From Piezodorus guildinii (Eukaryota > Arthropoda > Insecta > Hemiptera > Pentatomidae): a DNA stretch of 64,000 nt. This document shows positions 48,391 through 59,070 of the stretch, one piece after another (positions within the stretch are counted from its first letter, which is position 1; every line of letters begins with the position of its first letter). Location: positions 107,625,906 to 107,689,905 of the forward strand of contig CM041292.1 in assembly GCA_023052935.1 (NCBI GenBank), given 5' to 3'. The notes beneath the pieces are model-generated. The model saw nothing but the letters and a program-made list of their open reading frames with translations. It made no database searches and had not been told where the DNA came from. Made by a program: the position numbers and the translations under genes.

Positions 48391-48716
48391 TATTTATTCA
48401 TTTCACGTCACTTTTATGCAAGTTTGGCTAATCAGAAGTTGCTACAGTGGCAGTCCTAAATTTTGCCAATACAGGTTTAGGAAGAATAGGAATCCTTAAC
48501 GAGTTCCTGATCCATGGAAATGCAGACCCTCCTGGGGCACATCTAGCCTCATTAAAACGAATACACAAAAAGTGCACAGACTCGAAACCACTATTTTAAG
48601 TCTCTCCGAAGGATCTTTTAACACCTTAAAAATTATGGGGCTATCTGCGGAGTTTGAACCTGCAATCTTGAACATAAAATGATTTTATGCAAGCCATTAC
48701 TCCACAGTTGACCCTT
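48391..48716 (-). mobile_element. tRNA-derived SINE, family A, with internal insertion
   Basis: The minus strand has a degraded tRNA-like head (GGTTCAAACTCCGCAG), part of the body (GGATCCTTCGGAGAG-like), then about 75 bases at 48516-48590 not found in other copies. The family end follows (CCTGTATTGGCAAAATTTAGG, CTGCCACTGTAGCAAC). It is an old copy. Confidence 0.75.
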
Positions 48717-49199
48717 ATCGATATTTAGTCGAACAGGTTAAGGTGATTATACTTTCATGTGGTTAAGAATATCATTATCTTTCATGAATTCGAAAAGTTT
48801 TTGGCTTTTAAAAAACAATTTTTTTTTTATAAATATTCAAATATTTTTTTCTACCAATTTCAGCACGATAAGAGAAACCTTTATTAAAATTTTAAGATCT
48901 ACAGGCATTGTCATTTTTGGAGATACTGTATTCAACATATAAGTGTGTATGAATGAAACTTGCTTTTATGTAGATATTTTTCATTGAACATTTTCAACAT
49001 ATTATTAAAATCATTAAAGCATGAACATTCTAATTATTAAATTAACACTGAAAATGTGTATACAACATAATACTGTGTTTAAGAAAATATATATTTATAG
49101 AAACCAAATTAAAATATCAATTGCCTAGTAATCAGTACTTCAGAAGCCTGTTTGTAATGTGCACTATTTTGCAAAGATTGGATATATTTATAAATAACT
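48717..49199. other. AT-rich DNA, nothing recognised
   Basis: No coding, RNA or repeat signal that I can support. Confidence 0.4.
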
Positions 49200-49220
49200 A
49201 AAACATTTCCATTATAATAT

Positions 49221-49226
49221 TTTATT
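49221..49226 (-). terminator. Polyadenylation signal AATAAA of the short-peptide gene
   Basis: The minus strand reads GTTTGAATAAAATATT about 50 bases after the TGA of the 37-codon ORF at 49276-49389. AATAAA is frequent by chance in AT-rich DNA, so it supports the gene only in combination with the other signals. Confidence 0.45.
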
Positions 49227-49275
49227 CAAACAAACATGTCACCGATAGATGTAGCCCTTTGTGGAAGATCACTCC

Positions 49276-49389
49276 TCATTTCCCTCCAGTAAGAAGATGG
49301 ATGGTGTGGAAGACAGTGCCGAAGCCGGTGGGTGTGATGGCGGCAGAGACCAAGCAGGTCACAGCTAGTACTGCGGTCGTGAGCTTCAT
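49276..49389 (-). CDS. Candidate short secreted peptide (37 residues)
   Basis: ATG at 49389, TGA at 49278-49276. The first 17 residues, MKLTTAVLAVTCLVSAA, form a textbook signal peptide: Lys near the start, a hydrophobic core, and Ser-Ala-Ala before the predicted cut. The remaining 20 residues begin ITPTGFG, contain Phe, two His and Leu-Leu in a possibly amphipathic stretch, and end Thr-Gly-Gly-Lys. A final Gly-Lys is a classic C-terminal amidation signal, so the product could be a small amidated peptide such as a neuropeptide-like or antimicrobial peptide. A TATA box lies 68 bases upstream and AATAAA about 50 bases downstream. The ORF sits in a GC-rich island in AT-rich DNA. I do not recognise a family. 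Alternatives are a first exon of a larger gene (no donor seen before the stop), a pseudogene, or chance. Confidence 0.55.
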   Translation of the reverse strand: MKLTTAVLAVTCLVSAAITPTGFGTVFHTIHLLTGGK

Positions 49390-49456
49390 GTCTTTACAGA
49401 GGTTTGAGGTGCGATGGATGGCAGAAGAATGGTGCCTACGTGTCGTCTTACCTCAC

Positions 49457-49463
49457 TTATATA
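49457..49463 (-). promoter_or_regulatory. TATA box of the short-peptide gene
   Basis: TATATAA on the minus strand (CGTTATATAAGTGAGG), 68 bases before the ATG, at a spacing that would give a short 5' UTR of about 40 bases. GAGGTAAGACG just downstream also resembles a splice donor, so a 5' exon upstream cannot be excluded. Confidence 0.45.
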
Positions 49464-49469
49464 ACGGAA

Positions 49470-50369
49470 GAAAAGAGATAAACTTGTTTTTACTGCTTAC
49501 ATCCAAGGGCGTAACTTTATGTTCGCATAATTTGTCAAAACAGTGTTAAGGCAGGTTCATCTATCAACAAAAAAAAACACCTCAATGTTACTTAGATACT
49601 CAATACCTCGGCCTTATATTTATCAAGTGGAGTTCGTTAGAAAACTAAACGCATGCTTGTGAATTCTATTATATATTCTAATTATTTAATATATTATAAA
49701 ATTGTTTATGAAGAGGAAGTATAAGGGTTGTGGATTATTGAAAGATCTGCACAGGAATAACCTTAAGAAAAAGAGGTTTTCTAATAAATATTTATAGATA
49801 TGTGCAAATAATCCAAGAGAGATTGCGCATTTGTCATTATCTTAAGCGATAAACGTTTGTAATAGACTAAGAAAAAAAAAAAAAATTACCTCTTCCCCTT
49901 GAAAATACGGTTGAGGTTTTACTTTTTTAAAAATTGTGTTCAATAAATCCATCCCCAATAAAATCAATCAATTACTTTCCCATAAAAGACTTGTTTCGAC
50001 CCGGCGGGAATCACTTGCTTAATTTTTGTATAGGTTTTAATTTCAGACTAGTCTAAAAAAAAATAATTCTCATAAAAAATACAATTCTTAATGATCTTAA
50101 TGAATAAATATAATTTAATTACACGGTTTTATAAAAAGCTAACAAATTTTTTTATCGCTAATGCATTAATAGGTCTTTTTTTATGATTGTTAACTTGTAT
50201 TACACTTATTATTTAGAAGACAGATTTCTAATCAGGCTGGAATACCATATTTGACTAAATATAGAACTAATCTTTTTTTTTTTTAATTTCTATCGCAAAA
50301 AGAGGATGCGACATTTATTCGATTTTGCTCAAATTACTGATCGACTTAAAAAAAGGTTTTTGAATGAAT
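49470..50369. other. AT-rich DNA, nothing recognised
   Basis: No coding, RNA or repeat signal that I can support. Confidence 0.4.
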
Positions 50370-50980
50370 GAATAAAATGAATGAATGAATGAATGAAAAA
50401 TAATTTTTATTCTGGGACATTACGTCTCCTGAGAATAATATACAGTAAACAGAAAAAGTCTAATTTATCTGGTTTCATATATGATTATTTATTCAATTAA
50501 ATTATAATAGGTCAATATGAAAAAAAGATATAAAAATACAAAAAAAAAAAGTATTATCAAAGTCTAGATTTATCACATATGTGCGGAAGAATGATTTTTG
50601 AGGAGGTGGTTGAATAATTGGTGGTTGAATGTGGTTAGGGATGACACTTTTCGAAGGGAGATGAGTAAAGAGTTCCAAAGTATGGCAGCATGGGTGATGA
50701 AGGACTTTTCATAGGGTGCTGTTCTATGAGAGGGTAGGTATATAACGGTGGGTTGGGATCTTGTATATAGGGTGTGCACAGAAGAGAGCGGAGTAAGAAG
50801 GTCGAAGATATAGGAGGGTTGGAAGGATTGGAATAGGAAGAAGCCAAGTAGGTATTTTCTTAGGGATTCGGGATAGAGCCACCTTTGATCAGAATACCAG
50901 TGAGTATTTGAATCACTTCGTAGCACACTTTTGTGCAGCTTACACCGATACATGTAATTTTGGATGTTTTGGACCAAATT
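50370..50980 (-). mobile_element. LINE 3' end with ORF2 C-terminus and ATTC tail
   Basis: An open frame of 134 codons (50977-50573) carries LRSDSNTHWYSDQRW-like text, then SHRTAPYEKSFITHAAILWN and SLLISLRKVSSLTTFNHQL. The block 'HRT..Y..SF...A..LWN.LP..IR...SL..F...L' is the usual C-terminus of CR1/Jockey-like LINE ORF2. The 3' UTR ends GTCCCAGAATAAAAATT followed by repeated ATTC (50368-50400 on the plus strand as GAAT repeats). The copy is 5'-truncated and its remaining frame is intact. Confidence 0.85.
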
Positions 50981-52489
50981 GTAAATAATTAAACTAATGG
51001 TTAATTAATATATAACAAATAATAAGTTAGAAAGTGAACCTGAGAGACATGGACATATTATCATTTCAAATACTTCGGAAATCATTAAGAATAATTCAAG
51101 TTTTAATTGATAAGACAACAGATCCCCTTACCAAAGAATGATTTTTCTTATCATCTTTATTTCCAAAAGAAACACAAAAATAATGATTTCCTGATCTAAC
51201 ATCGGGAGTGGAAATGGTTCTGAGTAGTATCATTCAAATGTCGTGTGGCAATTGATATGGCCGGGGTCATTTAGAGAAGGACTCTTTAGAAAACAAGAGA
51301 CAGGGCCCTCCTACCATTCGGAAGCCGATGAAAGAAAGGCTAATATTTGCCCTAAGAGAACAGAGAGAACAAAAAAGGACTAACAATGGGCTCTTGCAGG
51401 ACTGTGCCAGTGCCTGGAGTTAGAGCTGAAGAATTAGACATGACCAGGTGTCGCCTCCTCCGCGCCACTCCCAAACTGTCCTTTTTAATTGCTACTTCAG
51501 CTCGCTATTGTGCCCTCTGTCTAGAGTCAGGCAGCTGTCACCGCTATTTGTATTTGGGAATGGTGGAAATGGCTGGTTTAAATATTATGTAAACAGTGCC
51601 CTCTGTTTCGAAATTGGCAAAGGGTTGTTATGTACTGACCATTGTTATGTGGAATCTTTAACAACCAAAATGTTACGCAAGTTAAACAAGTGTCAGCTGC
51701 TTCAAAGAGAAAATATACAAATGATTACAAAATATCGATGAATAAAAATCGATATTAGAATCTGATCCATTTTTACTGTCCACGATAAACTGCGTAATTA
51801 CTTGTCTATTACAAAAGTAATTTGAAAGGAGTGTAAAAGATTGTGGAGAGTAAAAGTGCAATTTTATACTATTCATATATATCTGTCATCCTGCGGAAAT
51901 CCTAGAACTTTGTGAAAATAATCACAGATCAGAGAAAATATCTTTGAATTTAATAGGTACTGTACTGTGAGAATACGAAACATTATATTGGAAAACACGT
52001 TATTTTAAAGAGTTTTTTTTTTTAATATACATTTGCGTAAATATGTTTTTGACATTTAGCCTTCCAAATTAAAGTAACCATTTTTGAAAGAAATACGCGT
52101 TTATTAAGCCCACCTATTTTGTCTCAACCACTATACTTATTTCCTCGTTTTCTTAACATTCAGAGATTTTTATGAAGTGGATCTCTTAATTCATTTTTTA
52201 CACTTTAAACGAAAAAATAATGAGTTGCGCAGACAGTAGTAGGGACATACAAAGTTTATAATTCCAAAAAAATAATTTGACTGTAGTAATCATTGTCGAA
52301 TAATACAAATAATTATCAAATTAACTGAAGTTGTGAAATTACAATGTGATAGCTATTTTTCTTTGCTGTTCCATTCAGTGAATTTCCAAGAATTTTCATA
52401 AGTTCCAGGATATCATTAATTCAAAAACAAAGCATTATACAAGATAATGACAAGTTCTAAAAATATTAATGTTGTTTCATATTTTTAAA
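50981..52489. other. Unique DNA with a balanced-composition block at 51230-51600
   Basis: 51230-51600 (GATATGGCCGGGGTCATTTAG, AGGCAGCTGTCACCGC, in parts) is GC-richer and not visibly repetitive. It holds a CAGCTG E-box and short overlapping open frames without recognised domains. It may be conserved non-coding DNA of the apterous locus. The remainder is AT-rich. Confidence 0.35.
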
Positions 52490-53366
52490 TCTATACTAAT
52501 ATTATAAAGCTGAAGAGTTTGTTTGAACGCGCTAATCTCAGAAACTACTGGTTCTAATTGAAAAATTTGTGTTTGTGTTTTTGTGTTGGATAGTCCATTT
52601 ATCGAGGAAGGTTATAGGCTATATAACATCACGCTGCGACCAATAGGACCGAAGAATCAGTCGAAAATCTGGGAAAAAACGGGGAAAATTTGAGAGAAAA
52701 AAAACCTCGCTTCCCAATGATTCCAAATGATTTACCTTTTATTTTTAAATAATTCAATTTCCCGTTAATTTATATTTTTCCATTCAAACACGTAGGAATA
52801 GATTTACGTCGAGATCGGGTTGCGAAGAAAATCAGTATGTTCTTCTGCCACAAGAAAATAAAACTAAAAATGTCATTTACGCGGAAGTACTTAAAAATAT
52901 ATTCTTTTAAAAACTTCTTAATAGCAATCATAATAACAGAAATTGATGCAGACGAAGTCGTTTTAGAATATATCAAAGAAAAAGTGACATTTACTAAGAA
53001 GGTTTACATTTGGGTGGTAAAATTCCGGTTCTGAGATACACCGATGATTTGGTACTGCTAAAGGAAGACACGGAAACTAAACAACTAAATACAAGTCCGT
53101 TAATAAAAACCGGTAAAGAAATAGGACTCGAAATAAATACCGAAAAGACAAAATATATGATTTGTAGCAGAGGCGGTGGCGTTCATAGTGGTACCACTTC
53201 TACTGGTTTGCTATTGTAAATTTGACAGGAAGAAGTCAAGATCGGGCTTTAAATAATGACAAAGAGTAGCTGATAGTTGATATTTATTATAGCCAATCTC
53301 ACCATAAACGCACATAAATTAATACGAAATGCAATATTCGCGAGCAAAGCTGCGTGACACAACTAG
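52490..53366 (+). mobile_element. Complete non-autonomous Helitron (877 bp)
   Basis: The 5' end is TCTATACTAATATTATAAAG, the common insect Helitron start, followed by the well-known text CGCGCTAATCTCAGAAACTAC, CATTTATCGAGGAAGG, CATCACGCTGCGACC. The 3' end is CGCGAGCAAAGCTGCG (a stem with an AAA loop) then TGACACAACTAG. The host bases are A before (52489) and T after (53367), the expected A/T target. No Rep/helicase is encoded, so it moves only with help. Its interior carries a LINE reverse-transcriptase piece (listed separately). Confidence 0.93.
53008..53212 (+). pseudogene. LINE reverse-transcriptase fragment inside the Helitron
   Basis: The frame from 53010 reads RYTDDLVLLKEDTETKQL, then KEIGLEINTEKTKYM and ICSR. 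'Y.DD' is the catalytic motif C of reverse transcriptase (usually YADD in these LINEs, here YTDD), and 'GLEIN..KTKYM' is the following conserved helix. About 65 codons stay open. Sequence on both sides is Helitron, and neither the LINE's 3' end nor tail is present, which fits capture by the Helitron better than LINE insertion. Confidence 0.85.
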
Positions 53367-55454
53367 TAGTATATAACCATGAATATGTATCAAATTTGTT
53401 TTATAAACATGCGATGATTATGAATTTATTTCTAAAACAGTATACATTGTACCTGTCCTAAGACCTGTTTGCACAGACCAAAACGTTTACAGTTGAAGTT
53501 AACTTTTAATGCATCAATAAGTGCTTTTGCCTCTGTTTGTGTCGTTCATTGCGCAGCTATTGAAAATCGGTTCTGAATAAAACTAACAGAAGTAGGAAGT
53601 GAAAAACCCTTTGGGGAGAGGCCATTGAAGAAGAAGAAGATCTATTAACCATTAATGGACACTGGGTAAAGCCTCTAGTTCAGTGGAGTGTACTGGAAGA
53701 GCATCCTAGATATTTTTTTTTTTTGTTTTTTTATGAAGCGGACAGTGCTTGGGGTCCTGCCTTAGAATTCAATGATCCCCAGAGCCAACGACCGGTGATT
53801 CACCCTCAACCTGCGCCCTCTTTTGGAGCAGCTCCGGTCAGTCTTTGTTGTGCACCCCGCAGTCTGATCCGGGTAAGGGGAGTGTTGTCTTGTTGACCTG
53901 CTTCAGTAAACAAAATTAGTAATGCATCTCATTAGTGAAATGGACGCTGGGGTATGTCTTCATATAAAAACATACAGTAGAACTATCTTTCCTTGGCTAA
54001 GTACATTTTTTTTTTTTTTGGTGTGGTTTTTGATAATCTATTTTACATTAAAGGAAATTCGAAACATTCGCAGAGCAGTAAGGTCTTCTAGATTTCTTTT
54101 TGTTTCAATGCCCCTTGAGGTGTGGTGTTAAAATTCCTAAGATTAGTAGGATAGTAGTGGATCTCTTCTACTAAACATGGCACATTTAAGAGAGAGAGAG
54201 GAGGAGGCAGGAAATGATTTCTTCTCTTTTGAATTTTTTTTTTCTTTTTTTTTTTTTTTTTTCTAAGCCCCTTGGGAGTTGGGGTTGGAAATCGGAAATA
54301 TAGGAAGGAATCTTGGATCTCTTTTTCTGCATTACATGCATTCTAAGAGGGGACAGAGGATACGAAAAAATTTCGGTATATAGGATCTATTCTGGATTAT
54401 AGATGACTCCGAATGTAAGCCAACTGCTTTGTTCTCATTTCTTGGGAAGAAGAAGAGGAGTTTTCCTTTTTATTTCAACGTTTATTTATAATATAACATT
54501 TAATTCGATTGAATTTCATCAAATCTTACCGTAAAATCTATTTCTGTTTTCAAAAGATTGTGCCATCCGCTTCAAACTAATAATTTTCAAAGCTTTAAAA
54601 ATCTTTCTGATTATAAGGTGTCTAAAAATAAATGGTTTTCAGAATGAAAGTTCTTTCTCATAATGATAGTAAGCCTTTCATTTGCTATGTTCATTCAGTA
54701 GTCAGTTTTGTGTAGTGGACATATAAAAAAATGGTACCTCTCCACAAATACCTTATGAGTAGTGGATGAACTCAAAATTATAGTTTTGTGCAAAGTCCCT
54801 CAGAAGAGTTAGGACAGCCTGTATATCCATAGTTCATACTTCTGAACTTCAAAAAATTTCAATAAAGTTGTTTTATTCTGCAGGATTATTGAAACTCTGA
54901 TAAGATCATTAATTGGAACAAGGACTAAAAAAAAACGAGTTACTTCTTAATTTTGTTTCTTGTTTACTACTCCCTATATCCCCTCTTTTAAGCTATGCGG
55001 GTTTTATTTTGGCCAGGGAGGGAGGGCAATGGATTTATACCAGAGTTAAAAGCCTCCCGGCATCGAAACGCGAACTCCTACTTATTCTAACTACAGTTGG
55101 TCATCGAGTTAACCCACTCGGCCTTCTGATATTAGTAAACTATAAATACAGAATGAAGTATCAGTGACCTGGCTCACATCTTGCTGTGACTCGTATTGTT
55201 ATAAAAATGTTCGATTAAATAAAGCGATTAATCAACTTTATCTAAATCCTCAGGGTTGTAATTATTCCTAAAAACATATCTCTGAGATCGCGGTTCTGAT
55301 TTGGAGTTAACGAACTTTTATTTATTCCGTCTTTTCTGTAATAATAAAATAACGGAGAAAATAATTGGTTTCTCGATTATATTTCGTCATGGGCTAATTC
55401 GGCTGAGCTGTAATTGGTTTGCATATCCCCTAATCAAACATGATCTCTCTCTTT
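53367..55454. other. Mixed repeat-like and unique DNA
   Basis: 53560-53640 ends in GAGAGGCCATTGAAGAAGAAG, typical of the GAAGAA tail of RTE-like LINE copies. 53715-53900 is GC-richer (AATGATCCCCAGAGCC, TGCACCCCGCAGTCTGATCC) and may be another LINE 3' UTR in reverse. 54960-55170 may be a decayed tRNA-derived SINE on the minus strand (GGCCGAGTGGGTTAACTCG as an A-box-like stretch, GAGTTCGCGTTTCGATGCC as a B-box-like stretch). None is certain. Confidence 0.35.
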
Positions 55455-55615
55455 TTTACTTTCACTTACCTATATATGAAATATATAGTAAAGGAAAGTA
55501 TTGTGATCGTGAAAATTTTCTAATTCAAGTTTTCACCGAAAATAAACGTTTTAGGGTCCCATTAGTCCAAATGACCAAGTCCAGCAAAAAGGACTGTGTG
55601 TTTGTGTGTGTGTAG
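55455..55615 (+). repeat. Dispersed repeat family E, head fragment
   Basis: TACTTTCACTTACCTATATATG, GAAAGTATTGTGATCGTG, ACGTTTTAGGGTCCC, CCAAATGACCAAGTCC and a TG-rich end. This is the same order as 57771-57920. The copy stops at the GT microsatellite. Confidence 0.85.
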
Positions 55616-55624
55616 TACTTCACT

Positions 55625-56045
55625 AACTATTTTAAGGCAGTAGATCCCGAGGCCACCTTCTTTTCAATCGCCTCGAAGGCTTATCAGGAATATCTACGGA
55701 AAACAAATTCCGGGTGAGGGGGTTTGTGTTGGAAGGGGGTTTAGAACGAAGTGTAAAATAAAAATAGAGCGGGCTATGTCTGCAACAAATGGATGTTTAG
55801 ATTATTATAGAGGAGTTGATTTGTGACAAAATAAGGGGCATACAGAAACATGGAGCCAAGGATTGGATTTGGAAGGAATTAGATGGTTTAGTAGAGCCCC
55901 AAAGCTCTATTCCATATATTCAAATAGGTCTGATAATAGTGACGTAAATGAGTTTTTGTAATATACTGGAAGTTTTGAACGTAGGTCTAGTAAGTTTTGT
56001 AGTAATAGGTATCTTCGAGCAGTTTCATGTCGTTTCAGTCTTGTG
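55625..56045 (-). mobile_element. Jockey-type LINE relic
   Basis: Shares TTTTCAATCGCCTCGAAGG and TCAGGAATAT with the relic at 23620-24240 and has the same arrangement, ending near AGACTGAAACGACATGAAAC on the minus strand. Decayed reading frames correspond to the ORF2 region after the reverse transcriptase (LKR..ETAR.YRLLQN.). Non-functional. Confidence 0.8.
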
Positions 56046-57029
56046 TGAGGTTTCTAAGTAAGGTGAAGATTTTTAAATTTAAAATATAAATAAAACGCTA
56101 ATTGAAATACATGGAAGCGTTGTTCTATGAACTAAATAATGGAACAATTGAATTGAGTGGTACCACCATGAGGTGGTGCAACTGGAATTGAAGCCATGAG
56201 AGGAATATAAAGAAATACAGAACCGACTATTGTACGGCAGTCAGCTATACTGGTGGAGTCCACCATAACACTTAGCTCTAATAGGTCTAATAGGATTGGT
56301 CGACACTAATAATGATACTCCGTGCCCAATGAAAATTAATAACTCCCTTCCAGTTTGCTGGACGCTTATTGATGCCACGGCGTTCAAACTGGGAGCTTCG
56401 TGTCGTGGATATTAGTAGCTCTTGGCTTCTTTACATTAGCGCAGATATATCACCATAATTGGGCTGACGGTAGCCCACCATCTTCGTCTCGGTTCTCTGT
56501 AATTATCATTTTACATATAGTCATTTGGTGTTTAAGCCTTTATCTTCCAGTGTTTACGGAGTTATGTAGACAATACATTCTCGTTTGAGATTAGGAAAAA
56601 TTATCTGTCAGTAGATGGTTTACCCTACACAATCCTTGTTCCAGGGCTTCGATGAGTTAAAACCATTACAAATTATTTTAGTTAGTTATACTGTTTTTAA
56701 TAGTGTCGATAAATAAATGTGTTGAGGGCGTGTATTTGTACACTGAAAGGCATAATTATGTTAATTAGAACTTCCATGCACGCTAATACCAGGTGCCAGT
56801 TGGTTAATTAGAATTATATATTGTACCATTTAATTTGGAATTGCATATTTCTAAATACTATTCCTGTGACTTAAGCTCCTTCATTACCTGAGATTAAGTT
56901 TTAATGAAACTATATATCATTTTTAATGAGGAGTAGTTCTAGGTCAGGATATTACATATCAATTCTTTAAAAGTTTCCTGTTTTTGTCTTTTTAAAGGAA
57001 TCTGGTAAATTAATCAAGAACACAATGAT
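56046..57029. other. Unique DNA with a balanced-composition block at 56240-56590
   Basis: 56240-56590 contains GGTCGACACTAATAATGATAC, GCTTATTGATGCCACGGCG, CACCATAATTGGGCTGACGG (in parts), without visible repeats or a convincing frame. It could be regulatory DNA. The rest is AT-rich. Confidence 0.35.
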
Positions 57030-57700
57030 AGATATAAGAAGGCATTCATTGCTTTGGAAGCTGCTGCGAAAAGGATGGTACATATTTTTAATGAAGCCAT
57101 AACCAAATACCTGGTACAAGATCAAGCTCAGAGATCGAAAAGCACCAACGTTTCTTTTGGGCCCTACAGGTCCCAGAGGTTGAGCATGACTCCGAGTTTG
57201 TTTTCCTTGGATCAAGTTAACATTCAACAATGATGCTCCCGAGGGATCAGAAGGGGAGAATATTAGCAGCTCACCTCTGCTATTGTGGACTCCGGAAGCA
57301 CCTCTAAAGATAAGAAGGAGAATAAAAGTTATCATACACAAAATTCTCATCCATCGCGTATTATGTTATGACTCGGAGACATGGGTGTCCCTCGAATTTA
57401 CGGCGGTGAATAATTAATCGAAGAGAAAAAACAATCAGGAGATGTTAAACATGTATCAAGGGTATAACATCTCTTGTATTATCAAGTTTAAAATACTCAA
57501 GTGGGTAGAGCATATAGCCAGAATGTCTGACGTTTTTCTTACCAAGAGAATTATGACTGAGCCCTTGCCAAGTTGTTGAAGAGTTGAGTAGAAGAGAGCT
57601 GCAATGGGTAGATTAAAAAAAAGTGAAAAAACTGAATCAACGAAATAGAATTTTGTACAGATTGCTGGACAAACGTTCAAAATTACCATTGAAAATAAAA
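57030..57700 (+). mobile_element. LINE ORF2 fragment after the reverse-transcriptase core
   Basis: In shifting plus-strand frames: SEFVFLGS (about 57195), APLKIRRRIKVIIHKILIHRVLCYDSETW (57300-57380, in parts) and KFKILKWVEHIARMSDVFLTKRIM (57485-57560, in parts). This is the order 'FLG', 'K.KIR.YKTLIRPVL.YGSETW', 'LKW.GHV.RM.D...KR' seen in invertebrate LINE ORF2. Frameshifts and stops show it is dead. Confidence 0.75.
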
Positions 57701-58487
57701 TTAATCATTTACTAAAGATTTATGAAACCAATTTAGACATATGGAATAGAGTTATGAGGAACAGTCCGTTTTTACTTTCACTAACTATATATAGTAAGGG
57801 AAAGTATTGCGATCGTGAAAATTTTCGAATTCCAGTTTTCAACGGAAATACACATTTTAGGGTCTCCTGAGTCCAAATAACCAAGTCCCGCAAAAAGGTG
57901 GGGTGTGTGTGTGTGTGTGTGGTAACACCCGGGCGGAAACGGTAAGTCCTATGAAACTGAAATTTCATATTTAAGACAAATGTACGCCCGAGACGTTAAA
58001 AAAACTTTTTCATCAAAATGAGCTTACCAGAAGAGCAACTTTATACATGCATTTTGCACCTTTTTTCGATTTTCTCAAAACCGGTTCCGACGATTTTGAT
58101 TAAACTCGTTATATCGATGTAATATTTAATGGGCTTTAATATCATTTAGGTTTCATTCGAATTAAAATGGTCCGATAGGGCTTAAATGCCGATATTAGAA
58201 ATTTTCTTTCTTTGAAGTACCTTTAATTTTGTTGATTTTATTAACTATATTATCTTTTTACAACTGATGAAAAACAGGTAAATATATAAATTGAATGAAT
58301 TCGATACCCAACTAAAGGAGAAAACAGAAAAAAATATATTTTAATGCAATTTTTTGTTTTTGAACATAAGAGCAGTAATATACATGTATGGTATACCGTT
58401 GTAAAGCTAAAGATTTAAAAAAAAAAATATTATCTTATACTCAAGCATTTAAAAGTTATTAGAGAGTGATAAAAAGAAGATAAAACT

Positions 58488-58801
58488 AACTGATTATTTT
58501 AATGGGATCACTTGTAGCTGGGTGGCTAGCGTAACAGCCTCCCATGCTAAACGTCACGGGTTCAAACCCGCAGGTGGTCCTAGGAATTTTTAATGGGAGT
58601 AAAAAATCCTTAGTTACGCCGTCCTTCGGAGGGGACGTTAAAAGGTGGTCCCGAGCCTGTGCGATGTCAGGCACTCGTTAAAGATCCCTATCCTAATAAA
58701 ACCTGGATAGGCAAAATTTAGGACTCCCACTGTAGCATCGTCCGATTAGCCATAGTAGCATAAAGTGACGTTAAATAAATAAACAAACAAACTGATTATT
58801 T
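58488..58801 (+). mobile_element. tRNA-derived SINE, family A, with target-site duplication
   Basis: AACTGATTATTT repeats exactly at 58488-58499 and 58790-58801, flanking a 290-bp SINE inserted into family E. The head has TAGCTGGGTGGCTAGCG (A-box-like) and GGTTCAAACCC (B box). Then come CCTAGGAATTTTTAATGGG, GGTGGTCCCGAGCCTGTGCG and a tail AAATAAATAAACAAAC. It is close to the 30.2-kb copy, so the family was active recently. Confidence 0.95.
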
Positions 58802-58843
58802 AGATAATATTATAATAGATTTTTTAATAAAACACATGTTCCT

Positions 58844-59056
58844 TTATAAATTCGATTTAATTAATTCTTTAATAGTTTCACGTATTTTATCTCTAACTTT
58901 ATTTGAAAATGTTTTCATTGATTTTAAAAATGGAGGTAAGTGAAAGTCGTGTGTTGCCCGCACCAGATTTTTTTTATCTAATTCTATTCTATACATGCTG
59001 ACCTCGACGTTCCGTTCGTCACTGCAACTGCCACGGATCGTTACTTTACTTTCCAC
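58844..59056 (-). pseudogene. Coding tail of family E element, unknown protein
   Basis: Seventy open codons with CSDERNVEVSMYRIELDKK (in part), LVRATHDFHLPPFL, then a basic helix (FSNKVRDKIRETIKELI) and a stop. The motif LVRA-x-H-x-FHL recurs at 17.26-17.33 kb (LVRASHYFHL) and partly at about 35535-35560 (LVRAPHSTL) and 59880-59910. I do not recognise the family. It probably is the C-terminus of a transposon-encoded protein whose remaining gene is elsewhere. Confidence 0.5.
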
Positions 59057-59070
59057 AACAGACTGACCCT

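Larger units (their letters stand above)
57771..59070 (+). repeat. Dispersed repeat family E, long copy interrupted by a SINE
   Basis: The head (TACTTTCACTAACTATATATAG, AAGTATTGCGATCGTG, CAAGTCCCGCAAA, GT repeat, CCGGGCGGAAACGG, ATGCATTTTGCACC) and body (TTTAATGGGCTTTAATATC, AGGGCTTAAATGCCGATA, GAATTCGATACCC) run to 58499. They resume after the SINE at 58790 (AACTGATTATTTAGATAATA, TTAATAAAACACATG). The tail (58844-59056) is an open frame on the opposite strand with KKNLVRATHDFHLPPFL and IRETIKELIKSNL then a stop. The matching tail at 17.3 kb shows the reading frame is ancestral. Confidence 0.88.

Noticed and set aside
54960..55170. Fourth SINE family
   Set aside because: Only weak A- and B-box-like segments and no second copy in the window, so not called as a separate feature.
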